A DNA stretch of 64,000 nt, taken from contig NC_048560.1 of the NCBI RefSeq assembly GCF_902806685.2, positions 1,838,492 to 1,902,491 on the forward strand, written 5' to 3'. A program made the translations under genes and the position numbers. A model generated the notes under the pieces. That model was not told the DNA's origin and searched no databases. It saw nothing but the letters and a program-made list of their open reading frames with translations. Of this stretch, positions 1 to 10,887 are shown piece after piece. This stretch comes from Maniola hyperantus (Eukaryota > Arthropoda > Insecta > Lepidoptera > Nymphalidae). Positions within the stretch are counted from its first letter, which is position 1; every line of letters begins with the position of its first letter.

Positions 1-57
1 GTTTGGATAACCAATCAAACTCTATGAAAACATTTAACTCTCACTTGGTCGGTTTTT

Positions 58-117
58 AGATATGTGCCCTACACATTGTCACTGCAGCTTTGCAACCCGT
101 TAAGGTAGTCTCTAGTC
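58..117 (-). mobile_element. RTE-type LINE fragment
   Basis: Reads on the minus strand like the stretch upstream of the RTE C-terminus seen more completely near 16440-16512 and 37435-37480 (shared words tatgtgccc and gcaacccgtt). Only a short relic, so assignment rests on those better copies. Confidence 0.5.
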
Positions 118-137
118 TGTGTGTAACACCCGCACTC

Positions 138-246
138 AGAGTCCGTCGCTAATCGTTACTTAAGAGATTGAGTTAAAACGAGACAAATTTATGTGAGAGA
201 GCTCCGTCTCGTTTTAACTATACTTAAGTAACGATTAAGTGACTCT
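138..246. mobile_element. Palindromic foldback MITE, family P1
   Basis: Two long arms face each other: agagtc, aatcgttacttaag and gttaaaacgagac on the left recur as the reverse complement on the right, around a short centre with tatgtgagag. Three relatives lie at 2105, 49931 and 51490. No coding capacity; probably a non-autonomous DNA transposon that could fold into one hairpin. Confidence 0.75.
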
Positions 247-477
247 AGTGTGTATCGTACCTAGCAATCCAGAATAAGTACGTGAAGACGTCGGTAGCGA
301 ATGCGTGAACGAATGGTAGGTGCTTGTGATTTATTTGAGGGATTCACATAAATTATGTTCATTTGACGCGATAGTGTGCCCGGATTGATTTTAACTAGGG
401 ACGAATCTTCTTTCCTCTACCAATTTTTGTGGGATTTCAATGAAATTTGTATGCCCTTATCAATACACTTATTATAT
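247..477. other. No recognisable feature
   Basis: A+T-rich spacer between a MITE and a Helitron piece. I see no coding frame, RNA gene or repeat in it. Confidence 0.5.
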
Positions 478-553
478 TATGCGAAATTTTGTTTGTTTGT
501 TGGTTTGTTGGTTTAATGGTTTGTTGGTTTGTCCTTCAGTCACTTCATATATG
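478..553 (+). mobile_element. Helitron subtype A, 5' fragment
   Basis: Carries tgcgaaa followed by the repeated gtttgttggtttgttgg leader and gtccttca of subtype A, then breaks off. The rest of the element is missing. Confidence 0.7.
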
Positions 554-600
554 AACGAAAAAAGCGTATATCTTAAATAACACTGTTTTAGACTTTCACA

Positions 601-816
601 TCCATACTAATATTATAAATGCGAAAGTGTGTCTGTCTGTCTGTCTGTCAGCCTTTCACGGCCCAACCGTTCAACCGATTTTGACGAAATTTGGTACATA
701 GATAGCTTGCATCCCGGGGCCTTCCCCATAAGCTACTTTTTATCCCGGAAAATAAGAGTTCTCATGGGGTTTTTAAAACCTTAATCCACGCGGATGACGT
801 TGCGGGCATCATCTAG
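601..816 (+). mobile_element. Non-autonomous Helitron, subtype B (Lep1-like)
   Basis: Begins TCCATACTAATATTATAAAT after a host A, runs through gcgaaagtgtgtctgtctg, tttggtac and tatcccgga, and ends CTAG before a host T. Start TC, end CTAG and insertion between A and T without a target duplication are Helitron hallmarks. About 216 bp and no coding capacity. Confidence 0.85.
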
Positions 817-974
817 TGTTTAATAAAATTAAATGATTCCCAATTCTTTCCCTGCACGTGTCTCACTGTTGGTATCACACAATGAAATGAAGCTGTTGTT
901 ATGACCTTTAAAATGACATATAATATCACAAGTTGAAACACTCTGGGGACGAAACCGCCCATTCTCCTTTAGTT

Positions 975-1060
975 GTATGTGCTCGGGATCAAACCCCCGA
1001 CCTCCGCAGCTGATTTTAAAATGCAGGCAGATGGTTTTAACCATTTGGCTACAAGCTTAT
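975..1060 (-). mobile_element. Degenerate tRNA-headed SINE fragment
   Basis: On the minus strand an A-box-like tagccaaatggtt and a B-box-like gggtttgatcc are spaced as in a tRNA-derived promoter. Too degraded to place in SINE1-3. Confidence 0.4.
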
Positions 1061-1386
1061 ATACGGCACTGCTTTTCTAGGAAATCCTATCTCCCAATTA
1101 ACATGTCACAAACATTTGAACAAACAAATGTGACAGCGTCCAAACTTGACGCCAATCCCAGTACAGGCCCGAGCTAATTCCGAAACTAGTGTATCCTGAA
1201 AAACTTTACACAAATTCTAAACTCCTGTTGCCACTGAATCCAAAACTAGCGCCCGCAACTGAAACTGTTGACAAACACTGTTCAATACACTTACTAGTAC
1301 ATTGCTGGTTCTATGAAATGAAATAAATTTGTAAAGCACACCAAAGTTTCAAGAATATCAAGATAATTTAAATAACATCCACATAA

Positions 1387-1506
1387 TCAATACCGATATT
1401 ATAAATGCGAAAGTGTGTTTGTTTGTTGGTTTATTGGTTTGTCGTTCAATCACGCCGCAACAGAGCAACGGATCAACGTGCTTTTGCATGGATACCTATA
1501 GTTAAA
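1387..1506 (+). mobile_element. Helitron subtype A, 3'-truncated
   Basis: Starts TC after host A and keeps the gtttgtttgttgg leader and the hexamer-rich centre to gcatgg. It is cut where a second Helitron begins at 1507. Confidence 0.75.
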
Positions 1507-1735
1507 TCACTACCCATATTATAAATGCGAAAGTGTGTTTGTTTGTTGTTTTGTAGGTTTTTCCTACAATCACGTCTCAACGGAGCAACCCATTGACGTG
1601 ATTTTTTGCATGGTTATAGTTAAAGACCTGGAGAGTGACATAGTCTACTTTCAATCCCAGAAAACCAAAAAGTTCCCACAGGATTTTGAAGAACCTTTAA
1701 CCCGCGACGCGTACGAAGTCGCAGGCATCAGCTAG
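1507..1735 (+). mobile_element. Helitron subtype A, full length
   Basis: TC start at 1507 after an A, CTAG end at 1732-1735 before a T. Its 5' tip reads TCACTACCCATATT, the exact complement of the 15-bp minisatellite unit at 26.6 kb apart from the flanking A, which makes it the best in-window reference for that array. Confidence 0.85.
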
Positions 1736-1756
1736 TATTGAATATTTATTGAAACA

Positions 1757-1799
1757 CTAGCTGATGCCCGCGATTTCGTCCAGGTGGATTTAGATTTTT
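1757..1799 (-). mobile_element. Helitron 3' terminal fragment
   Basis: Minus-strand CTAG end with the gcgatttcgtccaggtgg stem region, 21 bp from the CTAG end of the preceding plus-strand copy, so two Helitron 3' ends face each other. Confidence 0.7.
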
Positions 1800-2104
1800 A
1801 ACGTGACGTGACGTGTAACGTTTTTTTAAGTGAGTAAAATTAAACGGCAATGTACATGAAACAATAAAGACACTCAAATAGCAACCTAAACCCATCCCGG
1901 CTTAGTGAATGCAAATCAGAATTTCAGATAGTTGCTCGTTATTATTCCGCACTGGTCCCGGGTTCGAACCCGGACGAGCTCGCCTCTGACATCTTTTTCT
2001 GTATAACAGATGTTGCGACGGGGCCACGGCTTTGTCGCTTAAGCGGAAGCTTAGTTAAGGCAAAATGGGATTGAAGTTGTAATTGGGTGCTCTCTAAGGG
2101 TGAG

Positions 2105-2230
2105 ATCTATAGAGCGCACTCTGACTTAGCTTAGACTTAAAATGAGACAGAACTCACATAAATCTCTCATAAATCTGTCTCGTTTTAACTCAATCTAAGT
2201 CTGAGCAAAGTCAAAGTACGCTCTATAGAT
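2105..2230. mobile_element. Palindromic foldback MITE, family P1 (subtype 2)
   Basis: Arms begin atctatagagcgcact and end with its near reverse complement gctctatagat. The centre shares gagacag and gttttaactcaat with the other P1 copies. Its outer arms match the copy at 49931 rather than those at 138 and 51490, so the family has two terminal types. Confidence 0.75.
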
Positions 2231-4144
2231 ATTAGCTTTAGACGGGGTAAGGGAGCGGTAGACTGGGCCGCCCGAGCGCAAATTTGTAGCAAGCTTTTCA
2301 TATCTAAAATTCTATGTGCTCTGTTACCATAAAATAATACCGTATCACTTTATTAATAAACATGGACCAGAGCGAGATCAACTTTATGCCAAGGTGTAAG
2401 TCCGTAGTAGCTACATTCTGTATTAATAAACATAGAGTAAGGAAGAAGTAAAATAATGCGACTCTACTCTCGGCGTAAAATTTACTCCTTGGTGCCACAT
2501 GGTTTAACGACTGACTAAGCATAATCTACGCACTAAGTATGCATATTTTGACCATCAGCCATAGCGTTTATGTTTGTTGTGTATGATAATAATCAATAAA
2601 ACGATTTTTGATGAATGAGATTTGTGTTTTCATATCATGTTTGTAACGCAAATTAGATTATTTCATTGGTAATATAAAGTGAAACTGAAGCGTTTTCTGA
2701 GTAATTAATTGCCATCAACACTTCCAAATTCCCATGGCTTAGGAGTGCAGCACTCCTGCCGCGTCAGGATTAAATAGTTGGATCCATACATTTTTATAGT
2801 AATATCTCGCGAACTTCGTCTACTAATTAAAAAAAACTATGCAAATCGGCCAGAAACCTAGGAGACATCGGTTTACAAAAACGCGCCGAATTGAGTACCT
2901 TCTCCTTTTGGAAAGCCGGTTAAAAATGCAAAACAAAAATGGCGGTGCAAGTTATCAGCTGTGAAGTCAATGTCAACAAAAAAAACTGTCACAGTTATAG
3001 GTCCGCTGGTCTATATCGTCTGTCACTGTCACACACAGCATTCAGTTCGTTCGCTGACTCTCTCTTTTACTTTTTAATAAAGGGGCTGCCACACGTGCAC
3101 GCTGTCATTCTGAAGTAATGCTGGCATTGTTAAATCGGGCTTATTCCATGTTTATTAATAAGATTGTTAAAACGAAGCTAATACTACGTTGGTCCTGGAA
3201 GTAACTAGTCCAATTGTAGCTTAGGATAATGCTTGAAGTAAGCATTTTTTATTAATAAGGGTGGTGTATTAAATGTTGAACGTAAATACGAAATTTTATT
3301 GAAATCGGTTTTATATCAATCGAATAATGCTGGTTTTTCTTCTAATGGTCATGTAAAAATGCATATTTTGGGGAAAATTCGCGTGTTTTTTTTGTATTCA
3401 TCGTGTTTTGGCTGTAGTAATTAACTAAAGAATATCTGTAATTTTACAATTACCTTAAATTAGCAATCCTACGCATTGCTGGAGGGAGCTGCAAGTCACA
3501 TCAAGTTGGCTCTTTTATCATTTACATAATATTCACTTGTGTAGTACTTACCTATAATTTTTCAAGAGAATACGTATGTAAGTAGTGAGTACGGAACCTA
3601 AAAAACTCTCATCATCATCATTATCGCCTTAAGAACTTTTTCCTTTTGAAATTTGTTTAAAATAGGCCACAATTACACTACGTGCAAAGCACTTTAAAAC
3701 ATTTTTGTTTTTGGGTCGCCTCGGATCGCTCCTCGATATCGCTTCTGAGACCAAGTCGTGGCCCCGCGACAACAGATGTTACGCATAAGTTAATATTTAA
3801 GTAATAATGTTAATGAAATTCAGATTTTGGTGAGATTTTTAATGAATTTCCAAGTGACTTTTATTGGAATGCTGTCGCCATGGGATAATAATTCCAGAAG
3901 CTGGAATTTTATCTCAATATGAATTTACTTTTTTTCAATATTGTTACTCTCGAACATCGGAATACGACGTAATTATTTAAATCATTGCTAAGAGTTGAAC
4001 TATTTTTTTTAAATTGCAAGTTTCGTATTTTCGTAGTTTCTCGTAGCATCTGCGTAGCGCTACGTATGTGTAACAAAAGTTGTAGCTGATTGCTACGGAC
4101 TTTTAGTTTCTGTATTCAGAATTCTGATTTTTTTTATTATTTTA
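2231..4144. other. Spacer with one short known repeat
   Basis: Mostly A+T-rich sequence without a credible gene. At 2875-2926 it contains the motif gccgaattgagtacc plus ccggttaa, which recurs at 5222-5268 and is probably a LINE or SINE tail. An inverted ttattaataaacatgga pair sits at about 2350 and 3150. Confidence 0.45.
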
Positions 4145-4368
4145 CTAGCTGATAGCTGATGCCCGCGATTTCGTCCGCGTGGAATTAGGCTTCTTAAAAA
4201 TCCCGTGGGAACTCTTTGATTTTCTCCTCCAGGTCTTTATCTATACCCATGCAAAAAATCACGTCAATTCGTTGCACCGTGCGACGTGATTGAAGGACAA
4301 ACCAACAAACAAACACAGTTTCGCATTTATAATAAGGGTACTGAAATAAGGGTACTGATTTAATTATT
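4145..4368 (-). mobile_element. Helitron subtype A with duplicated tip
   Basis: Minus-strand copy from CTAG (left) to the subtype A leader. At its 5' end the 14-bp unit aataagggtactga occurs twice in tandem before the host TT. The duplication is small but is the same kind of terminus repetition that is amplified at 26.6 kb. Confidence 0.85.
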
Positions 4369-5202
4369 GGGTACATACTATTTTAGAAATTAATCGAAAG
4401 TTTTACCATTCTTTTCACAATAACCAGATGATAACAATGTTTCAACTAACAGTACCTAAGTAAATTTTTCCGTCGATTATCATCGATACCGGCGAGCAAT
4501 TTCCAATTGCAATAACTATCATTGATTTATCCCACTTTTACGATAAAACTAAAAACTGAAATGCACTAAAACGCACTAAAACCAACCCTAACACGAATTA
4601 CTAAAGTCCATTTTTGAATATACTCATCTCACATTGTTACACGAAGGATTTCATATATGTGTTTTTAAATCCAGAAAACCATAACTCATAATTTATCGCA
4701 CTTCAAAATAGAACTCTATTTGGATAATGTTAAAGTGGAAGTTTGATTGGATTCGTTTCAAGTTAGGTGTTAATCGCTCGAAAGGCAATAGACGCCTTCG
4801 GGTATCAAAAGCTTCGTATATCGGATTTAAGGAGATACAAGGTTTAGCAAAACGGAATGTAACATGTCACATTTTCAGTTCAAACAAATATCAACTTTGT
4901 ATTTAAAAAAATAAGATTGATTTTTGTCTTGGATAACTTGTCAAATATGGTATTTTTGAGGGTAGGCTGTATCTTTCGTTTTGGACGCAGCGTTCGTTAT
5001 TTTTTACTTTTATTGCGATGGGGGTAGATGGTTTATTTTGAAGGGCACCCTTAAATGTGTGTTTTGATGGTTGAATACCAAACACTGCTGATGTTTTTCG
5101 GGTGAAATGGCCTGGGGCCGTATTTGGTATAGCACTGAATTCGTGGTTTCAATCATTTAAATACGGTCTTGGACTGTAGTAATAAAAAAAAATCGATGTA
5201 CA
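4369..5202. other. No recognisable feature
   Basis: A+T-rich spacer. Short open frames here are in low-complexity DNA and have no recognisable domain. Confidence 0.4.
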
Positions 5203-5204
5203 TA

Positions 5205-5268
5205 CCTACATAAAAAAGTCAAAAAACGGGCCGAATTGAGAACCACCTCCTTTTTGGAAGTCGGTTAA
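5205..5268 (+). repeat. Short interspersed tail repeat
   Basis: Contains gggccgaattgagaacc and ggaagtcggttaa, matching 2875-2926. Probably the 3' end of a retroelement; family not recognised. Confidence 0.5.
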
Positions 5269-5507
5269 TGATGTGATTTTTTTGTACAGCGGTAGTTTAT
5301 GAGTCTAGAATTCATTGTTAAAGAGAATAATTAAAAAATCATGATTTGTTTTTATTTTTAACATAATTAGGTAATTACTAACGTCACGCTGTACGGAAAG
5401 CGAATAATGACGTCACAATGCGTAAAACATTTTTCAATTTTTTAACATAAAAAGAGTAATTTGTGGTGGAAAATATTTTACTACTATACAATTACCTATA
5501 TCTACCT

Positions 5508-5725
5508 TATGCTCGCAACTTCGTCCACGTGGACTACACAAATTTTAAACCCCTATTTTACCGCTTTAGGGATTGAAGTTTCAAAAATCCTTTCTTAGCG
5601 GAAGTCTACGTCGCGTCGTCATAATAGCTATCTTGATGGCAAATTTCAGCCCGATCCATCCAGTAATTAGATCCGTGCGTTGATTCAACGACAGTCAGTC
5701 AGCTTTTCCTTCTATGTGTATATGT
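5508..5725 (-). mobile_element. Helitron subtype C
   Basis: Minus-strand copy with the gcgacttcgtcc-type stem, the pyrimidine-rich aaacccctatttta block, tagcggaagtctacg and a short gactgact run at the 5' end. The CTAG terminus itself is eroded. Confidence 0.75.
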
Positions 5726-5869
5726 AAATCTATCATATATATTTTTTATTTTGGTGGACTCCACCATCTATTTGAAATAATGATACTCTAGCTATTAAAA
5801 GTTTGAAATAATTTGTCGTCAGTTAGCTTATTAGCACCCAATAACCAATGTTTCAATGCCCGTTTGATG

Positions 5870-5933
5870 CGTAATCAAAAATCGAACCCACGATCCTGCC
5901 ATGATCCATAAAATATGCGTTGAAACCGCTACA
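5870..5933 (-). mobile_element. tRNA-headed SINE4 head, copy 1
   Basis: Minus strand shows tagcggtttcaacgca (A-box-like) and gtgggttcgattttt (B box). A near copy lies at 6245-6308, just beyond an intervening SINE2. Confidence 0.5.
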
Positions 5934-5938
5934 CTTTT

Positions 5939-6214
5939 CTCACCTGGTGGTAAGTGATAATGCAGTCTAAGATGGAAGCGAGCTAACCTGGAAGGGGTAC
6001 TTATAGCAATTTTTATTAAACCCATGCCCCTTTGGTTTCTACACGGCATCGTACCGGAACGCTAAATCGCTTGGCGGCACGGCTTTGTCGGTAGAGTGGT
6101 AACTAGCCACGGCCGAAATTTAGAGATTAATAAATTCCAAACTCTTGCCACGTATGGAACCTGAGACCTTCCACTAATAACACCACAGCGCTTACCACTG
6201 CGCCAGGGAGGTCG
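5939..6214 (-). mobile_element. tRNA-headed SINE2
   Basis: Minus strand begins with a tRNA-like head (ctggcgcagtggtaagcg, then a B box), followed by the body with ggccgtggctagtt, cggtacgatgccgtgtaga and the tail ccaccaggtgag. Nearly complete. The head can supply an internal RNA polymerase III promoter; no protein is encoded. Confidence 0.8.
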
Positions 6215-6244
6215 TAAAATAGGTTTGAATCTAAACATGCGTAC

Positions 6245-6308
6245 CTAATCAAAAATCGAACCCACGATCATGCCCACGATTTAAGAAAAAATTCGTTGAA
6301 ATCGCTAC
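6245..6308 (-). mobile_element. tRNA-headed SINE4 head, copy 2
   Basis: Repeats the words aatcaaaaatcgaaccc and gttgaaatcgctacac of 5870-5933, giving a direct repeat on both sides of the SINE2. Confidence 0.5.
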
Positions 6309-6549
6309 ACTACAAGTATCTTGAAACAAAACTACGCCTAAACATGGCTCCAACATAAAAGCACTCAAAATCACTCGTACTCACTCACCTTAAAACTCGC
6401 GCGAGCAACTTGACCCAGTGAGTGTCACTTGACACTGTAACGACGTATTACACGGTGCGAAATGGAACTTTTTATTTTTTTCGTACAAAAATTCTTTTCC
6501 GTACCAGCATTTAACCACCGAACGTGAAATGAAATGAATTTATATCATA

Positions 6550-6690
6550 CTAGCTGATGCCCGCGGCTTCGCCTGCGTGGAGTTAGGTTTTCAAAAATCC
6601 CGCGGGAACTTTTGATTTTCCAGGACAAAAAGTAGTCTATCCGTTGTGGCTGGTCCCCGAGATGCAAGATATCTCAGTAGGTACCAAATT
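6550..6690 (-). mobile_element. Helitron subtype B, 3' part
   Basis: Starts with CTAG on the left, then the ggcttcgcctgcgtgg stem and the block ccccgagatgcaagatatctc shared with subtype B copies. The 5' half is absent. Confidence 0.7.
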
Positions 6691-6924
6691 AAAACATTTA
6701 AACGAAATAATTTTAGAATGCAATTCCTTACAGCATCAGGGCCTCAGAGTTGGGTCCTCGAGTTCAAAAGTCTTTCCTTGGTATAACCTAATTTATAACC
6801 GACAGTTTATAAATCCCATCAATTTTTGTGGTCAGGTCCTGTACAGCATCAGGACTGAGGAGTTGGAATCCAAATTTTTTATAGGAAAATGTCTGGATTG
6901 GACTCTGGATTTTTTTAAAACTAC

Positions 6925-7111
6925 ATTCATGCGAAATGGCGACCACTCACCGGAAGACGCAGTGTTGGAAGACCCACCATTAGGTGGACGGACGACATCA
7001 GACGAGTCGCAGGGAGCCGCTGGATCCAGGCGGCGCAAGACCGTGGCGTGTGGAAGTCCCTACAAGAGACCTAGCGGTGGACGTCTATTGGTTGATGATG
7101 ATGATGATGAC
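6925..7111 (+). mobile_element. RTE-type LINE 3' end
   Basis: One frame reads a conserved RTE C-terminus (RWTDDIRRVAGSRW, then QAAQDRG and WKSLQET) and is followed by a (GAT)n tail. Only the last 60 or so residues of the reverse transcriptase protein remain, as expected for a 5'-truncated insertion. Confidence 0.8.
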
Positions 7112-7388
7112 ATTCATGTGGAAGAAATTGCGGGTAAAAGCTAGTTAAATAATATAATAAGCATAATAAGGCAATTCAGTAAGCGCGGTTGTAATGCGAT
7201 TATGGGAGCGAGTCGCCATTATCCTAAATGCAAATGGCGCCGCCTCCTAAAGCGATTAACATCAATTAAGTTGACTGACTGACGGATTATGGCTGGACCA
7301 CCGCTGCGACATGCTAACTGACTAAATTGAAGAGTTTTTTTTTAATCATTTTAGTATTCCATACCCGAAGGGTTGCAATGAAAAACTA

Positions 7389-7601
7389 TCCATAATAATA
7401 TTATAATTGCGAAAGTGTGTCTGTCTGTCTGCTAGCTTCTCACGGCCCATCCGTTCAACCGATTTTGACGAAATTTTGTACAGAGATAGCTTGCATCCCG
7501 GGGAAGGACATAGGCTACTTTTAATCCCGGAAAATCAAAGAGTTTCCACGAGATTTTGAAAAACCTAAATCCACGCGTATGAAGTCGCGGGCATAATCTA
7601 G
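7389..7601 (+). mobile_element. Helitron subtype B
   Basis: TC start after host A, gcgaaagtgtgtctgtctg leader, gcttgcatcccggggaagg centre and CTAG end before host T. Confidence 0.85.
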
Positions 7602-8128
7602 TGAGGAATTAAACGCAGAGAGAGTTTGATTTTAGTTCCCATCGATATAAATGACAAGATATGACCAAGCGAACAGAAATTTTCACGGTTTTGGATCCAA
7701 ATAAATCAGCGCCACCTCCTAGATACTAATGAACTACCCGTTTGAAATCCAGACGCGACTGAGGTTGCTTTGGTGCTAAATAAACATTTTAGGACCAATA
7801 AGTCGGTGCCATTTTGCTTGTTCAATGGCCCTGTCCTTACGAAGTAATATATAAGTCAACGTTAGTTACTGAACTTTCAGTACTTTGTTATTTCGACGAC
7901 CAAGCTAAAGAAAGGGTGCAAGTGTAAGCCCTAATTGTTATACAAAACCCGTAGTCGTCCAATAAACGTCATTCGCATTCGTATCTCGTGCACCCTATTC
8001 ACCCTTTACACCCTTCGCACCCACCTCACACTCTTCCTCTATTGCACCCTCTGATCTCGGACAGTTCTGGTTTAATTATAATATCCTTTGTAATTTGATT
8101 TGCGTTATGTGACAATGACAATGGACAG
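7602..8128. other. No recognisable feature
   Basis: Spacer without a recognisable gene or repeat. Confidence 0.4.
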
Positions 8129-8586
8129 CAATGAACCAAAAACTTAATTTGCTGTAATCCGCTGAAACAGGTTGAATCTGTATGATGCAACATGCAGCAT
8201 GCGAAATGCACCGCCCGCCCTCCCACTGCTAACCATGCAGGAAAAGCAGCCACTCGGCAAGCAATACGCACCACCACCACCACGCAGTACCACACAAATC
8301 CCAAAACACACTCCACGTTTCGCCCCGACACCGAAGGATCCTCAGGAGATGTAGACCTTACAATGCACAATTGCAAAGTGTCTAGTCTAAGTGTATGAGT
8401 GTATATCGAGTCTCAAAATTACGCCCCGTTTGACCCACATATGGAGCTTTACATTCGGGACACTCAAGTTCATAAACCCCTGACTTTTGGTGATTGTTTA
8501 ACCTATCGATGACAACGCTTACTGAATAACGCTTTTTAGGATATGCAATGAACCAAAACTTAATTTTCTGTAATCCACTGAAACAT
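8129..8586 (+). repeat. Direct repeat pair, about 42 bp
   Basis: The words gcaatgaaccaaaa and cttaatttgctgtaatcc with ctgaaaca occur at 8129-8170 and again at 8546-8586 with few changes. A weaker relative is near 48315-48350. Identity of the parent element is unknown. Confidence 0.55.
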
Positions 8587-8611
8587 GAGACAATGGACAG
8601 ATCACGCTATC

Positions 8612-8935
8612 ATTTTTTTTTTTAAATAGATATAGCGAGCAAGCGAGCAGGCGGGTCACCTGATGTTAAGTGATTACCGCCGCCCATGAACATTTGCAGC
8701 ACCAGAGGAGACGCCGCCGATGCGTTGCCGGCCTTTTAGGAATTTGTTGGTCCGCCCCATGAATAACCCCATGTTATAATCTAGTGGGAACACCGCCGAT
8801 GGGAGTTCTGTGGAGTGGGTATCTGTGTCGTATGCCTCATTGCTGCTCGTCGTGACCCCTTCTAATAATGGTACGGATTTTCTTTGGGATAGTAATGTGA
8901 TGGGCCGTAGTTTCCCAAGCAATTCCGCATATGTA
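8612..8935 (-). mobile_element. Non-LTR retrotransposon 3' end
   Basis: A minus-strand frame ends with ELPSAVFPLDYN, then GRTNKFLKGRQRIG and AANVHGRR, the C-terminal signature of a Jockey-like reverse transcriptase ORF, with a 3' UTR rich in cgagcaagcgagcaggcgg. The catalytic core is missing. A second copy of the family lies at 53290-53725. Confidence 0.7.
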
Positions 8936-8953
8936 TCGTTCTATATTGCCTAA

Positions 8954-9126
8954 CTAGCTGATGCCCGCGACTTCAATAGCGTGGACTTATGTTTAAAAAA
9001 AACCCGTGAGAACTCTTTGATTTTCCGGGATAAAAAGTAGCTTATGTCACTCTCCAGGTCTTTAACTATACCCATGCAAATAGTCACATTGATCAGTTGA
9101 TCAGTTGAGACGTGATTGGACAAATT
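8954..9126 (-). mobile_element. Helitron subtype A, 5'-truncated
   Basis: CTAG end on the left, ccgggataaaaagtag, ctccaggtctttaac and tacccatgcaa in subtype A order. Ends within the gacgtgattg block. Confidence 0.8.
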
Positions 9127-9401
9127 AATTGGCATGGAAAAAAAATCACCCGTCCGAAATTCGCAGATAAAAAATCTCTTGTCAACGTCATTGGACAATT
9201 TATACGAGGCCTTTGTCTCTACCGACCGGGCGCAGTGATTGGTTTTATGTTGACACACTGGCTATGATATACTGGTGATTTATCTATGATAGGATGGCCT
9301 AGTTCAGAGTTTCAGACCCTAAGGCTCTTTACGCACTGCATCCGATCGAATTCTGAGAAAATTCTGATCTAGAAAACTTGGATGTTGCTTTACGGCCGAC
9401 A

Positions 9402-9482
9402 TCTAAATATATAAAACGAAAAGGTAACTGATTGACTGACTGATCCATGCTGACATGCTGACAGCTCAAACTACTGGACGGA
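9402..9482 (+). mobile_element. Helitron subtype C, 5' fragment
   Basis: TC start, taaatatataaa, gactgactgatc and ctcaaactactggacgga as in full copies, then truncated. Confidence 0.7.
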
Positions 9483-9736
9483 TCTACTGTCTTCGTTTTT
9501 GCTAGCGTTCTGGTTACACTTTGTATAATAATATTCATAAAATGGCTTAAGATAAAACGTGTTCAAAGTACTAATAATGTTGGATTAAAAGCAAGGCAAA
9601 ATATTCCAATATGCATATGATTTAAAATAATTGCTCGAGTAATTTTGTAACTCTACACTGACTAATGGAATGAAATCTAATTCCAATGATTAAGTCAAAC
9701 GAATGATTTGATTACAGCCGAATATAAGGGCGAGGT

Positions 9737-9776
9737 GGGGATGGGGGGATGGGGGGTAGGGGGGGCATTATGGGGG
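9737..9776 (+). other. G-rich tract with G-quadruplex potential
   Basis: Five guanine runs of 4, 6, 6, 7 and 5 bases are separated by 2-6 base loops (at, at, ta, cattat). This satisfies the usual four-run G-quadruplex pattern on the plus strand. Isolated in otherwise A+T-rich DNA. Confidence 0.7.
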
Positions 9777-9811
9777 ATAACTACCTAGATGTGAATACAA
9801 ATTATATCGAT

Positions 9812-10095
9812 TCTAGATGATGCCCGCGACTTCGTGTCGCGTGGATTTAGGTTTTTGAAATCCCGTGAGAGTTCTTCGATTTTCCGGGATAAAAAGTAAC
9901 CTATATCCTTCTCCAGGACCAAAACACCAAATAAATAATAGCAACGATTTCATCCATGTGAATTTAAGTTTTGTATAAATCTAATGGGAATTATTTGGTT
10001 TTCTGGGACAAAAAGTAATCCCGGAAAATCAAACAGTTCCCACGGGATTTTTAAAAAACCTAAGTCCACGCGGACGAAGTCGCGGGCATCAGCTA
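9812..10095. mobile_element. Head-to-head Helitron pair (subtype A/B)
   Basis: A minus-strand 3' end (9812-9925) and a plus-strand 3' end (about 10010-10095) face outward with about 90 bp between them. Both keep the tatcccgga block and the gcggacgaagtcgcg-type stem. The internal 5' halves are gone. Confidence 0.7.
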
Positions 10096-10429
10096 ATAGG
10101 TACTAAAGCGAGCCAATAATGTGGTTAACAAGCATGAATGTTATCAAAACAGATTAGTCAGAACAGAGAGAGGCAGGCCAGTGTTTACTCTACAGATCTA
10201 GGTCATGTAGACGCATTGATCTGCTGAAATGGGCACTGGATTTGCTGAATTTCATTATAAATGATTAAAACTAATATGATTGCCTGGATTATCTGTATGA
10301 GATGATGCCTGCATACAGTGGCGTAGCTAGCTAACCAAGGGTCCTGGGGCAAATCAAAAATGGGGCCCCGCTGCTATCTAAGCTGGTTAGGTTTTATCAA
10401 GTAAAAATATTAAATATACAAATACATTC

Positions 10430-10735
10430 ACAGAAAGAATTTAGGGGAATTCCCTAGGTCTACCTGGTCCAAAGGTTGTCCATTGCCATTCAGCGTGGCA
10501 ATAGTGCCAGCTTAATGGGCACCTTTGGCCCAGGGGCAACCAGGGGCGGACTTTTTGACGACGTTTAATTTTAAGTTGGTAAGGTTTATTTAAGTTTGTA
10601 TGTTTTAATTTAATATTTTTTAAGTACCTACTTTTAATTTAGATTTAAGTTTATTTAATACAATTGTCTGTTATTGTTAAATATTTACAACAGTAAATAA
10701 ATATTCTCTAGTAACTTTCGAATTATCATATTTAT
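10430..10735 (+). mobile_element. Non-LTR retrotransposon C-terminus and 3' UTR
   Basis: At about 10470-10560 one frame reads RLSIAIQRGNSASLMGTFG and ends FDDV-stop, a known C-terminal pattern of lepidopteran LINE polyproteins. It is followed by an A+T-rich 3' UTR to about 10735. The reverse transcriptase domain is absent. Confidence 0.6.
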
Positions 10736-10887
10736 TTGGAAATGGGAGAAATTTTCAAAACTTTAGTTCGATCGAGATTTTCTGATAAGGATTCGAGGGC
10801 CCCCCTGAGCTTTACACGCGGACGAAGTCACGAGATTAAGCTAGCATTATAATATGTAGAAGAAATCGTATAGATGTACCCTTATTT

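Noticed and set aside
2347..3168. Transposon bounded by ttattaataaacatgga inverted repeats
   Set aside because: The motif also recurs singly nearby, no target duplication is visible, and the interior has no supporting structure.
6644..7144. 166-codon plus-strand frame
   Set aside because: It strings together Helitron, unknown and RTE sequence. The RTE part is read in the wrong frame.
8172..8398. Overlapping short frames rich in P and T
   Set aside because: Caused by a CAC/CCA-rich patch, no start context or domain.
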